Positions 1-6,222 of a DNA stretch of 13,120 bases are shown piece by piece. Position numbers and translations under genes: made by a program. Origin of the DNA: Candidatus Manganitrophaceae bacterium (GTDB taxonomy: Bacteria > Nitrospirota > Nitrospiria > SBBL01 > Manganitrophaceae); the NCBI GenBank assembly GCA_004297235.1, contig SCUR01000474.1, forward strand, positions 1-13,120. Direction: 5' to 3'. The first letter of the stretch is position 1. Each line of letters opens with the position of its first letter. The notes beneath the pieces were generated by a model. It made no database searches. It was not told the DNA's origin and worked only from the letters and a program-made list of their open reading frames with translations.

Positions 1-395
1 GTTCAGTATTGTCGGTCCGTGACGAGGGCTCAACCGACCCGCGTCATCTCTCGGCCTGGGTACCTTCATCGTTTCTCCATTCACGAAAGAAGATCGTCGT
101 GACCGATCCTCTCCTTTCATCTGTCAAGCTTTAAAATAGAGACCCGAAACGACATCCGATCCATTTCTCATCCAATTCTCATCTGATAATTATGCCACTT
201 TTTTTAAGATATAGCGCACAGAAGTTATTGTTTTATTTAAATTTTATATAAATAAATACAATTAGCAGTAATAATTGCCGAGAAAAACATGTAACCCTTT
301 TTCGGAGTAAAAGGAGGGGTTGTCAATCGATAATAGACGGTGAGACGAGCACCAAAGAAAGATACAGAAAATAAAAGGAAAGTCGGTATTGAAGA
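1..395. other. Non-coding, AT-rich region downstream of thiI
   Basis: No convincing gene is seen here. Positions 175-300 are much more AT-rich than the rest of the window and hold runs such as seven T at 199-205 and an imperfect palindrome at 227-262 (listed separately). A weak candidate start lies on the minus strand at 69, where GGAG stands five bases before an ATG. It opens 23 codons that run off the left edge with no recognisable similarity, so it is not called. An AGGAGGGG at 312-319 resembles a ribosome binding site but leads only to a very short TTG frame. Bases 293-302 and 309-321 can pair imperfectly, but no T-run follows in the thiI direction, so a terminator is not supported. Confidence 0.6.
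227..262. repeat. AT-rich imperfect palindrome
   Basis: The arm at 227-239 pairs with 249-262 over 13 bp with a single bulged A, around a 9-base loop. The arms are nearly all A/T. It could be an operator, a weak hairpin downstream of thiI, or chance in AT-rich DNA. No U-tract follows on either strand, so it is not called as a terminator. Confidence 0.4.
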
Positions 396-1577
396 CTACT
401 CTGTCGCTGAACGAAACTCCCGAATCACCACCCCTTCCACCCCCATCTTGACCAACCCGTCGATATCGAGCTTCGCCTCGGCCTGATGGATCGCCTCCAG
501 GCGGGCGCGGACGGCGGGGTGTGGCGGGATGAAGAGACGGCAGCAGTCTTGATCGGGCTGAATCGAAATCGGATAGGTCCCGATCTCCTGCGCCACGGCG
601 ATAATCTCATCTTTGTTGAAACCGATGAGGGGACGAAGGATCGGCAGCTCGGCGACCTCTTGGATGACGGCAAGATTCTCCAACGTCTGCGAGGCGACCT
701 GTCCGACGCTCTCGCCGGTCAAGAGCGCCTTGGCCCGCTCCCGTCCTGCCAACGCTTGAGCGATCCGGACCATGAACCGGCGGTAAAGAACGACTCGGAG
801 CGCGGGGGGTGCGCTTGTCACGATGTGGCGCTGGACCTCTCCGAAAGGAACGGCATAAAGCCGGGAGTGGAATTGATAAGCGGTCAGATGTTCCACCAGC
901 TCCTCCGCCTTCTCCCAAGAGGCCTTGGTGACAAAGGGATAGCTGTGGAAGTGGATGAAGGAAACGGTGCATCCCCGCTTCATCATCTGGTAGGAGGCGA
1001 CCGGCGAGTCGATGCCGCCGGAGATCAACGCGGCGACCGGGCCGGAGACGCCGACCGGAAGCCCGCCGGGCCCCTTGTGTTTTTCGGTGTAGATCAGCGC
1101 CTCTCTCGGGAGGATTTCAACGTGGAAAGTCCGCTCCGGATTTTCCAGATCGACCCGCGCGCCGCTCTTCTCTTCCACAAATCGCCCCAGCCGCTCGTTT
1201 AACTCCTGCGACCGGATCGGATAGCCTTTATCCCCCCGGCGGGCCGACATCCGAAAACTTCCGAAAGGCTTTTCCGAAACGAGCAGGGCGATCGTCTCCT
1301 CGATTTCCTCGTAGCGGGTCGATCGTCGCCAGGCAGGCGAGTAGTTGGCGATTCCAAAGACCCGTCTCAGCCGCGAGACGATCTCCGTCCAGTTCGCCCC
1401 CTCCTCCAAGAAGAGAATAATCCTCCCCCGCGGCGCAACGATTTTTTGAACGCCGAGGCCCTGGGTCGCCTTCTGGATGTTCTCCATTAATTGACGGACG
1501 AAGAGGGGACGGTTGTCCCCCTTGAGGGCAATCTCATGGTAATGAACGACCAAGCTGTTGGGCGGCATTGCGGTCAT
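396..1577 (-). CDS. thiI: ThiI-type tRNA 4-thiouridine synthase / sulfurtransferase
   Basis: This is a ThiI family protein of 393 residues. ThiI adenylates uridine 8 of tRNA and transfers persulfide sulfur to make 4-thiouridine; in some bacteria it also supplies sulfur for thiamine thiazole synthesis. Visible in order are the N-terminal ferredoxin-like segment with HYHEIALKG (12-20), the THUMP region (about 60-165), the ATP-binding PP-loop SGGIDSP (186-192), and a late cysteine pair, DCCRLFIPPHP, at 344-354. Those cysteines lie where Cys344 of E. coli ThiI sits. The C-terminal rhodanese domain of the E. coli enzyme is absent, as in many bacteria and archaea, so sulfur presumably comes from a separate carrier. 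The start is not firm: ATG 1577 has no strong Shine-Dalgarno, and the ATG three codons later at 1568 is equally possible. The gene lies downstream of the DUF5069 gene on the same strand, 144 bases apart, with a hairpin repeat between. Confidence 0.92.
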   Translation of the reverse strand: MTAMPPNSLVVHYHEIALKGDNRPLFVRQLMENIQKATQGLGVQKIVAPRGRIILFLEEGANWTEIVSRLRRVFGIANYSPAWRRSTRYEEIEETIALLVSEKPFGSFRMSARRGDKGYPIRSQELNERLGRFVEEKSGARVDLENPERTFHVEILPREALIYTEKHKGPGGLPVGVSGPVAALISGGIDSPVASYQMMKRGCTVSFIHFHSYPFVTKASWEKAEELVEHLTAYQFHSRLYAVPFGEVQRHIVTSAPPALRVVLYRRFMVRIAQALAGRERAKALLTGESVGQVASQTLENLAVIQEVAELPILRPLIGFNKDEIIAVAQEIGTYPISIQPDQDCCRLFIPPHPAVRARLEAIHQAEAKLDIDGLVKMGVEGVVIREFRSATE

Positions 1578-1623
1578 AACGGGGCATCATAACATGAGCG
1601 GCGAAGGGATGCCAATAAGAACC

Positions 1624-1717
1624 CGTGAGGCGTTAGGCGTGAGGCGTCAGGGGTGAAGTCAAAAGCTTTCAATCTTTTACCCCTCACGCCTCACGTTCCC
1701 TTCTTTGTCGCCTCACG
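1624..1717. repeat. Heptamer-repeat hairpin, GTGAGGC type
   Basis: The left part (1624-1658) is five tandem 7-base units: CGTGAGG, CGTTAGG, CGTGAGG, CGTCAGG, GGTGAAG. The right part carries CCTCACG twice in tandem (1682-1695) and once more at 1711-1717. Bases 1638-1654 pair with 1679-1695 over 17 bp with one mismatch, around a loop of 24 bases. It sits between the DUF5069 stop and the thiI start, so it would fold in any read-through transcript. No clear U-tract follows, so I call it an interspersed repeat rather than a terminator. The same architecture with a different heptamer occurs at 5651-5742. Confidence 0.8.
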
Positions 1718-1721
1718 GCAT

Positions 1722-2177
1722 TTAAGGCTTCACCGTTCTTTGAGGCACCTGCCTCCCCTCTTCCAAATCAAGCAGATCGATCCAGCTGGTGATATCGGTT
1801 CGATTGGGAGCGACCCGCTCGCGGGTTTTGAGAAAGCGCTCGCGGCTCTCCTCGTTCTGCGGCGTTCGGATTAGAAACTCCCTATTCCAGGCGTCAATCT
1901 GCTCCGGCGTGTGAATTTTGGCATTTTGCCGCAGCCAGGCGACGATTCCCGGATCGTCTCTCTCCGTCGCCGTCTTCAGGAACGGATCGGCGTCGACACC
2001 GAGAAACGTTAAAAGCAACTGATCGAGCGGACAGGGGTAGATGTACTCTCCGAGCGTGCCGGCCGCCTTTGCCCGGGCCTTGTCGGCCATCCGGGCGAGG
2101 TGCGCGTAGCCGCCGAGCTTTTCATGGGGGCTCCTCGGAAACAGCTTCGTCAAATCGAGTGCTTTTCCCTTCATCAT
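1722..2177 (-). CDS. DUF5069 domain-containing protein
   Basis: This is a small soluble protein of 151 residues that I recognise as DUF5069; its function is unknown. Family hallmarks are LDLTKLFPRSPHEKLGGY near the start, the AHLARMADKARA helix, and the YPCPLDQLLLTFLG segment, followed by an Asp/Glu-rich helical C-terminal half. The frame is open up to an ATG at 2237, but I place the start at 2177. AAGGAG lies at 2189-2184, six bases upstream of it, and a good sigma-70 promoter (TTGAAG, 17 bp, TACACT) at 2237-2209 would put the transcript start downstream of the longer ATG. The ATG immediately after (2174) is an alternative. The gene is divergent from the ASRT operon, and thiI follows on the same strand. 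There is no signal peptide or membrane segment. Confidence 0.85.
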   Translation of the reverse strand: MMKGKALDLTKLFPRSPHEKLGGYAHLARMADKARAKAAGTLGEYIYPCPLDQLLLTFLGVDADPFLKTATERDDPGIVAWLRQNAKIHTPEQIDAWNREFLIRTPQNEESRERFLKTRERVAPNRTDITSWIDLLDLEEGRQVPQRTVKP

Positions 2178-2208
2178 CGTCTTCTCCTTCAGGTCTTCGG
2201 ATAGTCCC

Positions 2209-2237
2209 AGTGTAGCCGATCTGGCCCGCCGCTTCAA
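2209..2237 (-). promoter_or_regulatory. Sigma-70-type promoter for the DUF5069 gene
   Basis: Read on the minus strand, TTGAAG (2237-2232) and TACACT (2214-2209) are separated by exactly 17 bp. The expected transcript start is near 2202, about 25 bases before the ATG at 2177 with its AAGGAG site. This supports the shorter start of the DUF5069 gene. Confidence 0.6.
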
Positions 2238-2284
2238 TCACATCCATCGTCTCTATACAAAGGGGGATCATCCGAAGAGATTAA

Positions 2285-2314
2285 TTGTCCTACCGACGCG
2301 CTTCCTTATACAAT
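2285..2314 (+). promoter_or_regulatory. Candidate sigma-70 promoter for the ASRT-led operon
   Basis: TTGTCC (2285-2290) and TACAAT (2309-2314) are separated by 18 bp; an overlapping alternative -10 is TATACA (2307-2312) with 16 bp. The region precedes the ASRT gene start (2356), which has AAGGAG at 2346-2351. It is the only clear promoter upstream of the plus-strand operon. It lies back to back with the DUF5069 promoter, so one regulator could act on both. No operator palindrome is obvious. Confidence 0.45.
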
Positions 2315-2355
2315 CTGGTTATTGGGCCGGGGCTGCTTATCTAAGAAGGAGAAGC

Positions 2356-2736
2356 ATGAAAGCACCGATCGGAAAGAAACGCTGGGCGATCGCGGAGGGC
2401 TATATTCCAGGATGGAGTCATGGGCCGGGGCCGCAGATGACCAGCCACGAGACCGCCTGCCTCCTCAACACCGCCGACCAAGAGGCCCATATCCAGATCA
2501 TGATTTACTTTAGCAACCGGGAGCCGGCCGGACCTTACGAAGTCACGGTTCCGGCGCGCCGCACCCGCCACATTCGCTTCAACGATCTGAAAGATCCGGA
2601 GCCGATTCCCCTCGACACCGATTTTGCCAGCGTGATCGAGTCGGACGTACCGATCGTCGTTCAACATACCCGGCTCGATTCCCGCCAAGCCGAAAACGCC
2701 TTGATGACAACCATCGCATATGCAGGCAACGAATAG
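2356..2736 (+). CDS. ASRT-like (sensory rhodopsin transducer family) protein
   Basis: The protein has 126 residues and closely resembles, from memory, the Anabaena sensory rhodopsin transducer (ASRT): a small soluble beta-rich protein that forms tetramers and couples to a rhodopsin in Anabaena. Near-diagnostic stretches are WAIAEGYIPGWSHGPGPQ (10-27), the YFSNREPAGPY strand pair (51-61), VPARRTRHIRFNDL (65-78) and VVQHTRLDSRQAENAL (101-116). Length matches the family. From published comparative work as I recall it, most members occur without a rhodopsin and were proposed to bind small molecules, probably sugars. Here no rhodopsin gene is present, and the gene heads a metabolic operon, 23 bases before the ThDP enzyme. 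That favours a role as a ligand-binding or sensor subunit for the pathway; this is inference. AAGGAG at 2346-2351 supports the start. Confidence 0.9.
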   Translation: MKAPIGKKRWAIAEGYIPGWSHGPGPQMTSHETACLLNTADQEAHIQIMIYFSNREPAGPYEVTVPARRTRHIRFNDLKDPEPIPLDTDFASVIESDVPIVVQHTRLDSRQAENALMTTIAYAGNE

Positions 2737-2759
2737 AACGGATAGAAGGAGGAACGCTC

Positions 2760-4553
2760 ATGGCTGAAACGGTCAGCGACTTTCTGGTTCAGAGACTACT
2801 TGACTGGGGCATCACCCGCATCTACGGCTATCCCGGAGACGGCATCAACGGCATCATGGGAGCGCTCAACCGCGCGGGGGACCGGCCGGAGTTCGTCCAG
2901 GTTCGTCACGAGGAGATGGCCGCCTTCATGGCCTGCGCCCACGCCAAGTTCACCGGCGACATCGGCGTCTGCCTCGCCACCTCGGGACCAGGAGCGATTC
3001 ATCTTCTCAACGGTCTCTATGACGCCCAGATGGACCATCAGGCGGTCTTGGCGATCGTCGGGCAGGCGCATCGCAGCTCGATGGGAGGACATTTTCAACA
3101 GGAAGTCGATCTTCAGACCCTCTTCAAAGATGTGGCGCATGAATATGTTCAGACGGCGATGGATGCGGTGCAGGTGCGCCATCTGATCGATCGGGCCATT
3201 CGAATCGCGAAGGCGGAGCGGACCGTCACCTGTATTATTCTGCCGGGTGACGTCCAGGAACTGGAGGCAGTCCCGCACCCGCCGCGGAAACATGGAATGA
3301 TCTTCTCCGGAATCGGCTACAGCGCGCCTCGGGTGATCCCGGCGGAAAACGATCTGCGCCGCGCAGCGGAGGTCCTCAACGCCGGAGATCGCGTCGCCAT
3401 TTTGGTCGGCTCCGGCGCGCTGCGCGCGGCGGATGAGGTGGTGGAAGTCGCGGAGATCCTCGGCGCCGGCGTGGCGAAAGCGCTCTTGGGAAAAGCGGTC
3501 TTGCCGGACGATCTTCCCTACGTCACCGGATCGATCGGACTGCTCGGCACCCGGCCGAGCTGGGATATGATGATGAACTGCGACACCCTTTTCATGATCG
3601 GGAGCCGATTCCCCTACTCCGAATTTCTGCCGCCGGAAGGACAGGCGCGAGGGGTGCAGATCGACCTCGACGGACGGATGCTCAGCATGCGTTATCCAAT
3701 GGAGGTGAATCTAACCGGCGACAGCGCCGAAACGCTGCGGGCTTTGATTCCTTATCTGAGAAGAAAAACCAATCTAGCGTGGCGGCAGGCGATTGAAGAG
3801 AGCATCGCCGAGTGGTGGCGCGTTTTGGAAGCGCGCGCCATGGCCCCGGCCAACCCCCTCAACCCGCAACGGGTCTTCTGGGAGCTCTCCCCGCGCCTTC
3901 CGGAGAACTGCATTATCGCCTGCGATACCGGCACGGTGACCAATTGGTATGCCCGCGACATCAAAATCCGGCGGGGGATGCTCGCCTCGGCCTCCGGCAA
4001 TCTCGCGACGATGGGACCGGGGATGCCGTATGCCATCGCCGCCAAATTCGCCTTTCCCGACCGGCCGGTCTTCGCCATTGTCGGCGATGGCGCGATGCAG
4101 ATGAACGGAATGAACGAGCTGATCACCGTCGCCAAATACTGGAAGCAGTGGCGGAATCCGCAGATGGTCATTCTGGTCATCAACAACCATGATCTGAACA
4201 TGGTGACCTGGGAGCAGCGGGCGATGGTTGGCGATCCGAAGTTTGTCGCTTCCCAGGATCTCCCCGACTTTCCCTACGCGCGGCATGCCGAATCGATCGG
4301 ACTGAGGGGAATTCGCGTCGACTCGCCCGACGCCGTCGGTCCCGCCTGGGAGCAGGCGTTCATGGCCGACCGGCCGATCGTGGTGGAGGCGATCACCGAT
4401 CCGAATGTCCCGCCGCTGCCGCCGCACATCACCTTCGAGCAAGCAAAGTCGTTCGCCATGTCGATCTTAAAGGGAGATCCCGATGCCTTCGGTGTGATCC
4501 GTCAATCGTTCAGAGACATGGTCGAGCCGTATCTTTCGCGCAGAGGGAAATAA
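2760..4553 (+). CDS. Thiamine-diphosphate-dependent enzyme, pyruvate oxidase/acetolactate synthase-like
   Basis: A complete three-domain ThDP enzyme of 597 residues. The N-terminal pyrimidine-binding domain (about 1-165) has YGYPGDGINGI (22-32) and the catalytic glutamate in VRHEEMAAF (Glu51). A central Rossmann-like domain (about 190-335) follows, and the C-terminal PP domain carries the metal/ThDP motif from GDGAMQMNG (442-450) to INN (474-476). Such enzymes make or break C-C bonds next to a 2-keto acid carbonyl. The closest named relatives are pyruvate oxidases (PoxB) and acetolactate synthases, but the KYWKQWRNPQ insertion (459-468) inside the ThDP motif marks a subgroup usually annotated only as 'thiamine pyrophosphate-requiring protein'. 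The substrate is not known. AAGGAGG at 2746-2752 gives a strong start. The stop overlaps the next gene's ATG by one base (TAATG), so translation is probably coupled. Confidence 0.9.
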   Translation: MAETVSDFLVQRLLDWGITRIYGYPGDGINGIMGALNRAGDRPEFVQVRHEEMAAFMACAHAKFTGDIGVCLATSGPGAIHLLNGLYDAQMDHQAVLAIVGQAHRSSMGGHFQQEVDLQTLFKDVAHEYVQTAMDAVQVRHLIDRAIRIAKAERTVTCIILPGDVQELEAVPHPPRKHGMIFSGIGYSAPRVIPAENDLRRAAEVLNAGDRVAILVGSGALRAADEVVEVAEILGAGVAKALLGKAVLPDDLPYVTGSIGLLGTRPSWDMMMNCDTLFMIGSRFPYSEFLPPEGQARGVQIDLDGRMLSMRYPMEVNLTGDSAETLRALIPYLRRKTNLAWRQAIEESIAEWWRVLEARAMAPANPLNPQRVFWELSPRLPENCIIACDTGTVTNWYARDIKIRRGMLASASGNLATMGPGMPYAIAAKFAFPDRPVFAIVGDGAMQMNGMNELITVAKYWKQWRNPQMVILVINNHDLNMVTWEQRAMVGDPKFVASQDLPDFPYARHAESIGLRGIRVDSPDAVGPAWEQAFMADRPIVVEAITDPNVPPLPPHITFEQAKSFAMSILKGDPDAFGVIRQSFRDMVEPYLSRRGK

Positions 4554-5647
4554 TGGATCGGGTCCCGATCGAGCGGATCGATCTGTCGGTCTACCGCATC
4601 CCGACCGATTTCCCCGAGTCGGACGGGACCTTTGAGTGGGATCATACGATCCTCGTGGTGGTGGAGGCGACCGCCGGCGCCATTCGCAGCCTCGGCTATA
4701 GCTACGCCGACACCGCGACGGCGCAGTTGATCCGCGATGTCCTTGCCCCGAAAATTCAAGGAGCGGATGCGATGGCGGTGACCGGCTGCTGGATCGAGAT
4801 GGTCCGCGCCATCCGCAACCTCGGCCGTCCGGGAATCGCCTCCATGGCGATCGCCGCCGTCGATAATGCGCTCTGGGATCTCAAGGCGCGGCTGCTGAAC
4901 CTTCCGCTTGTGACTCTCCTCGGCGCGGTCCGCGACGGCATCCCCGCCTACGGCAGCGGCGGCTTTACCTCCTACTCGATCCCACAGCTTCAGAAACAGC
5001 TCGGCGGCTGGGTCGCCGAGGGGATGACCCGGGTCAAGATGAAGATCGGCCGACATTCCGATCAGGATGTCGCGCGGGTTCAAGCCGCGCGCGAAGCGAT
5101 GGGGTCGGGTCCGGAACTCTTCGTCGACGCCAATGGGGCATACGGCCGACAACAGGCGCTCGGCATGGCCGAGGCGTTCGAGAAATTCGGCGTGACCTGG
5201 TTTGAGGAGCCGGTCTCCTCGGACGATCTCGAAGGGCTCCATCTTCTCCGGGATCAAGGTCCGGCAGGGATGGCGATCGCCGCCGGAGAGTACGGCTATG
5301 ATCTCCCCTATTTCGAACGGATGCTCGAAGCGAAGGCGGTCGACATTCTTCAAGCCGACGCCACCCGATGCGCCGGGATTACCGGGTTCCATCAGGTCGG
5401 CGCTCTCTGCGCGGCGCGCTCGATGCCGCTGTCGGCCCACACGGGACCGTCGCTCCACACCCATCCCTGCTGCGCGCTGACTCAGGCGGTCCATGTCGAA
5501 TATTTTTACGACCACGCCCGCATCGAACAGATGCTCTTCGACGGCGCTCGGGTCCCCGTCGACGGGGTGCTGAAACCCGACCTCTCCCGGCCCGGCCTCG
5601 GATTGGAACTAAAACGCGCGGACGCCGAGAAGTATGCGATGGGATAA
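4553..5647 (+). CDS. Enolase-superfamily enzyme, mandelate racemase/muconate lactonizing type
   Basis: This 364-residue protein has the two-domain enolase-superfamily layout: a capping domain (about 1-130) and a modified TIM barrel. Almost every catalytic position of mandelate racemase can be matched: KxK base lysines at 162 and 164, metal ligands Asp192 (FVDANGAY), Glu218 (WFEEPV) and Glu246 (AAGEYGYD), the Asp269-His296 dyad (QADATR; SAHTG), and Glu316 (HVEYF). The family abstracts a proton alpha to a carboxylate, giving racemases or acid-sugar dehydratases. An intact Lys/Asp-His set predicts an active enzyme of the mandelate-racemase subgroup, perhaps an acid-sugar dehydratase; the substrate is inferred only as a hydroxy acid. 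It is coupled to the upstream ThDP gene through the TAATG overlap. A hairpin repeat separates it from the DoxX gene. Confidence 0.9.
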   Translation: MDRVPIERIDLSVYRIPTDFPESDGTFEWDHTILVVVEATAGAIRSLGYSYADTATAQLIRDVLAPKIQGADAMAVTGCWIEMVRAIRNLGRPGIASMAIAAVDNALWDLKARLLNLPLVTLLGAVRDGIPAYGSGGFTSYSIPQLQKQLGGWVAEGMTRVKMKIGRHSDQDVARVQAAREAMGSGPELFVDANGAYGRQQALGMAEAFEKFGVTWFEEPVSSDDLEGLHLLRDQGPAGMAIAAGEYGYDLPYFERMLEAKAVDILQADATRCAGITGFHQVGALCAARSMPLSAHTGPSLHTHPCCALTQAVHVEYFYDHARIEQMLFDGARVPVDGVLKPDLSRPGLGLELKRADAEKYAMG

Positions 5648-5650
5648 AGA

Positions 5651-5742
5651 GATTTCGGATTGCGGAATGCGGATTGCGGGGTAAAAAAATACAAAGCGGT
5701 TTTGGTTTTCAATCCGCACTTCGAAATCCGCAATCCGAAATC
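5651..5742. repeat. Heptamer-repeat hairpin, GGATTGC type, inside the operon
   Basis: The left arm is built of 7-base units: TTCGGAT, TGCGGAA, TGCGGAT, TGCGGGG (5654-5681). The right arm is also heptameric: ATCCGCA, CTTCGAA, ATCCGCA, ATCCGAA (5712-5739). Bases 5651-5666 pair perfectly with 5727-5742 (16 bp), and 5669-5676 pair with 5710-5717 (8 bp) inside an asymmetric bulge. It fills the gap between the enolase-like gene and doxX and ends just before the doxX ribosome binding site at 5752-5756. As RNA it could stabilise the 3' end of the upstream message or dampen read-through. There is no terminator-like U-tract after it. Confidence 0.85.
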
Positions 5743-5761
5743 GTTAATAGCGGAGGTTTCT

Positions 5762-6202
5762 ATGAAATCGGATTGGCACGACACTCTGGCATTATTGGGC
5801 CGCATCTTGATTGCGGCGATCTTCCTGATGTCGGGACTCAACAAGATCATGGCCCCCGGACAGACGCAGGGCTACATGGCGCAGTTCGGAATACCGCTGA
5901 CCGGCCCGCTTCTCGTCGGTGCGATTCTTCTGGAAGTCGGTGGAGGACTCTCCATTCTGCTCGGCGCTTTTACATTCTGGGGAAGCTTGGCCCTGCTGAT
6001 CTTCATGATCCCGACGACCCTCATCTTCCATACGAATTTCGCTGATCCGAATCAGGTGATCCACTTCATGAAGAACCTGGCGATCACCGGCGGCATCCTC
6101 TATGTGATGGAGGCCGGGCCGGGACGGATCAGCGTCGATGCCAAACGAAAGCCCGAATCGGCTCGCCGGATCGAGGCGATCGCACGACGAAGAGCCGCGT
6201 AA
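5762..6202 (+). CDS. DoxX family integral membrane protein
   Basis: This is a 146-residue DoxX/SURF4-like membrane protein with four hydrophobic helices: LLGRILIAAIFLMSGLNKI near the start, GPLLVGAILLEVGGGLSILL, a WGSLALLIFMIPTTLIF helix, and FMKNLAITGGILYVM near the end. The FLMSGLNKIMAP motif after helix 1 and the Glu in LLEVGGG are typical. DoxX proteins are small quinone-side or oxidoreductase-associated membrane subunits whose biochemistry is mostly unsettled. The frame is open from 5660, but the upstream part lies in the hairpin repeat, so I start at ATG 5762, which follows GGAGG at 5752-5756. Twenty bases separate it from the FAD/Fe-S gene. The setting suggests a membrane partner of that dehydrogenase, which is inference. 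Confidence 0.88.
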   Translation: MKSDWHDTLALLGRILIAAIFLMSGLNKIMAPGQTQGYMAQFGIPLTGPLLVGAILLEVGGGLSILLGAFTFWGSLALLIFMIPTTLIFHTNFADPNQVIHFMKNLAITGGILYVMEAGPGRISVDAKRKPESARRIEAIARRRAA

Positions 6203-6222
6203 TCGGAAAAGGAGAAGAGGCG

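Noticed and set aside
1..69. Possible minus-strand gene start at 69 (GGAG then ATG) running off the left edge
   Set aside because: Only 23 codons are visible, no family is recognised and no clear promoter is placed; chance cannot be excluded.
293..321. Imperfect stem that could be the thiI terminator
   Set aside because: Pairing is broken by a bulge and no T-run follows in the direction of thiI transcription.
312..345. AGGAGGGG followed by a TTG codon, resembling a leader peptide start
   Set aside because: The frame stops after a few codons and nothing conserved follows.
1624..1717. CRISPR-like array from the tandem heptamers
   Set aside because: Units are 7 bases with no spacers, and there are no cas genes; it is an inverted tandem repeat.
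2760..4553. Assigning the ThDP enzyme firmly as pyruvate oxidase or acetolactate synthase
   Set aside because: The insertion in the ThDP motif and the unusual neighbours place it in an uncharacterised subgroup, so only the fold and cofactor are claimed.
5660..5761. Upstream extension of the DoxX gene to ATG 5660
   Set aside because: The extra 34 codons are translated hairpin repeat, while ATG 5762 has a good GGAGG site and begins just before the first helix.
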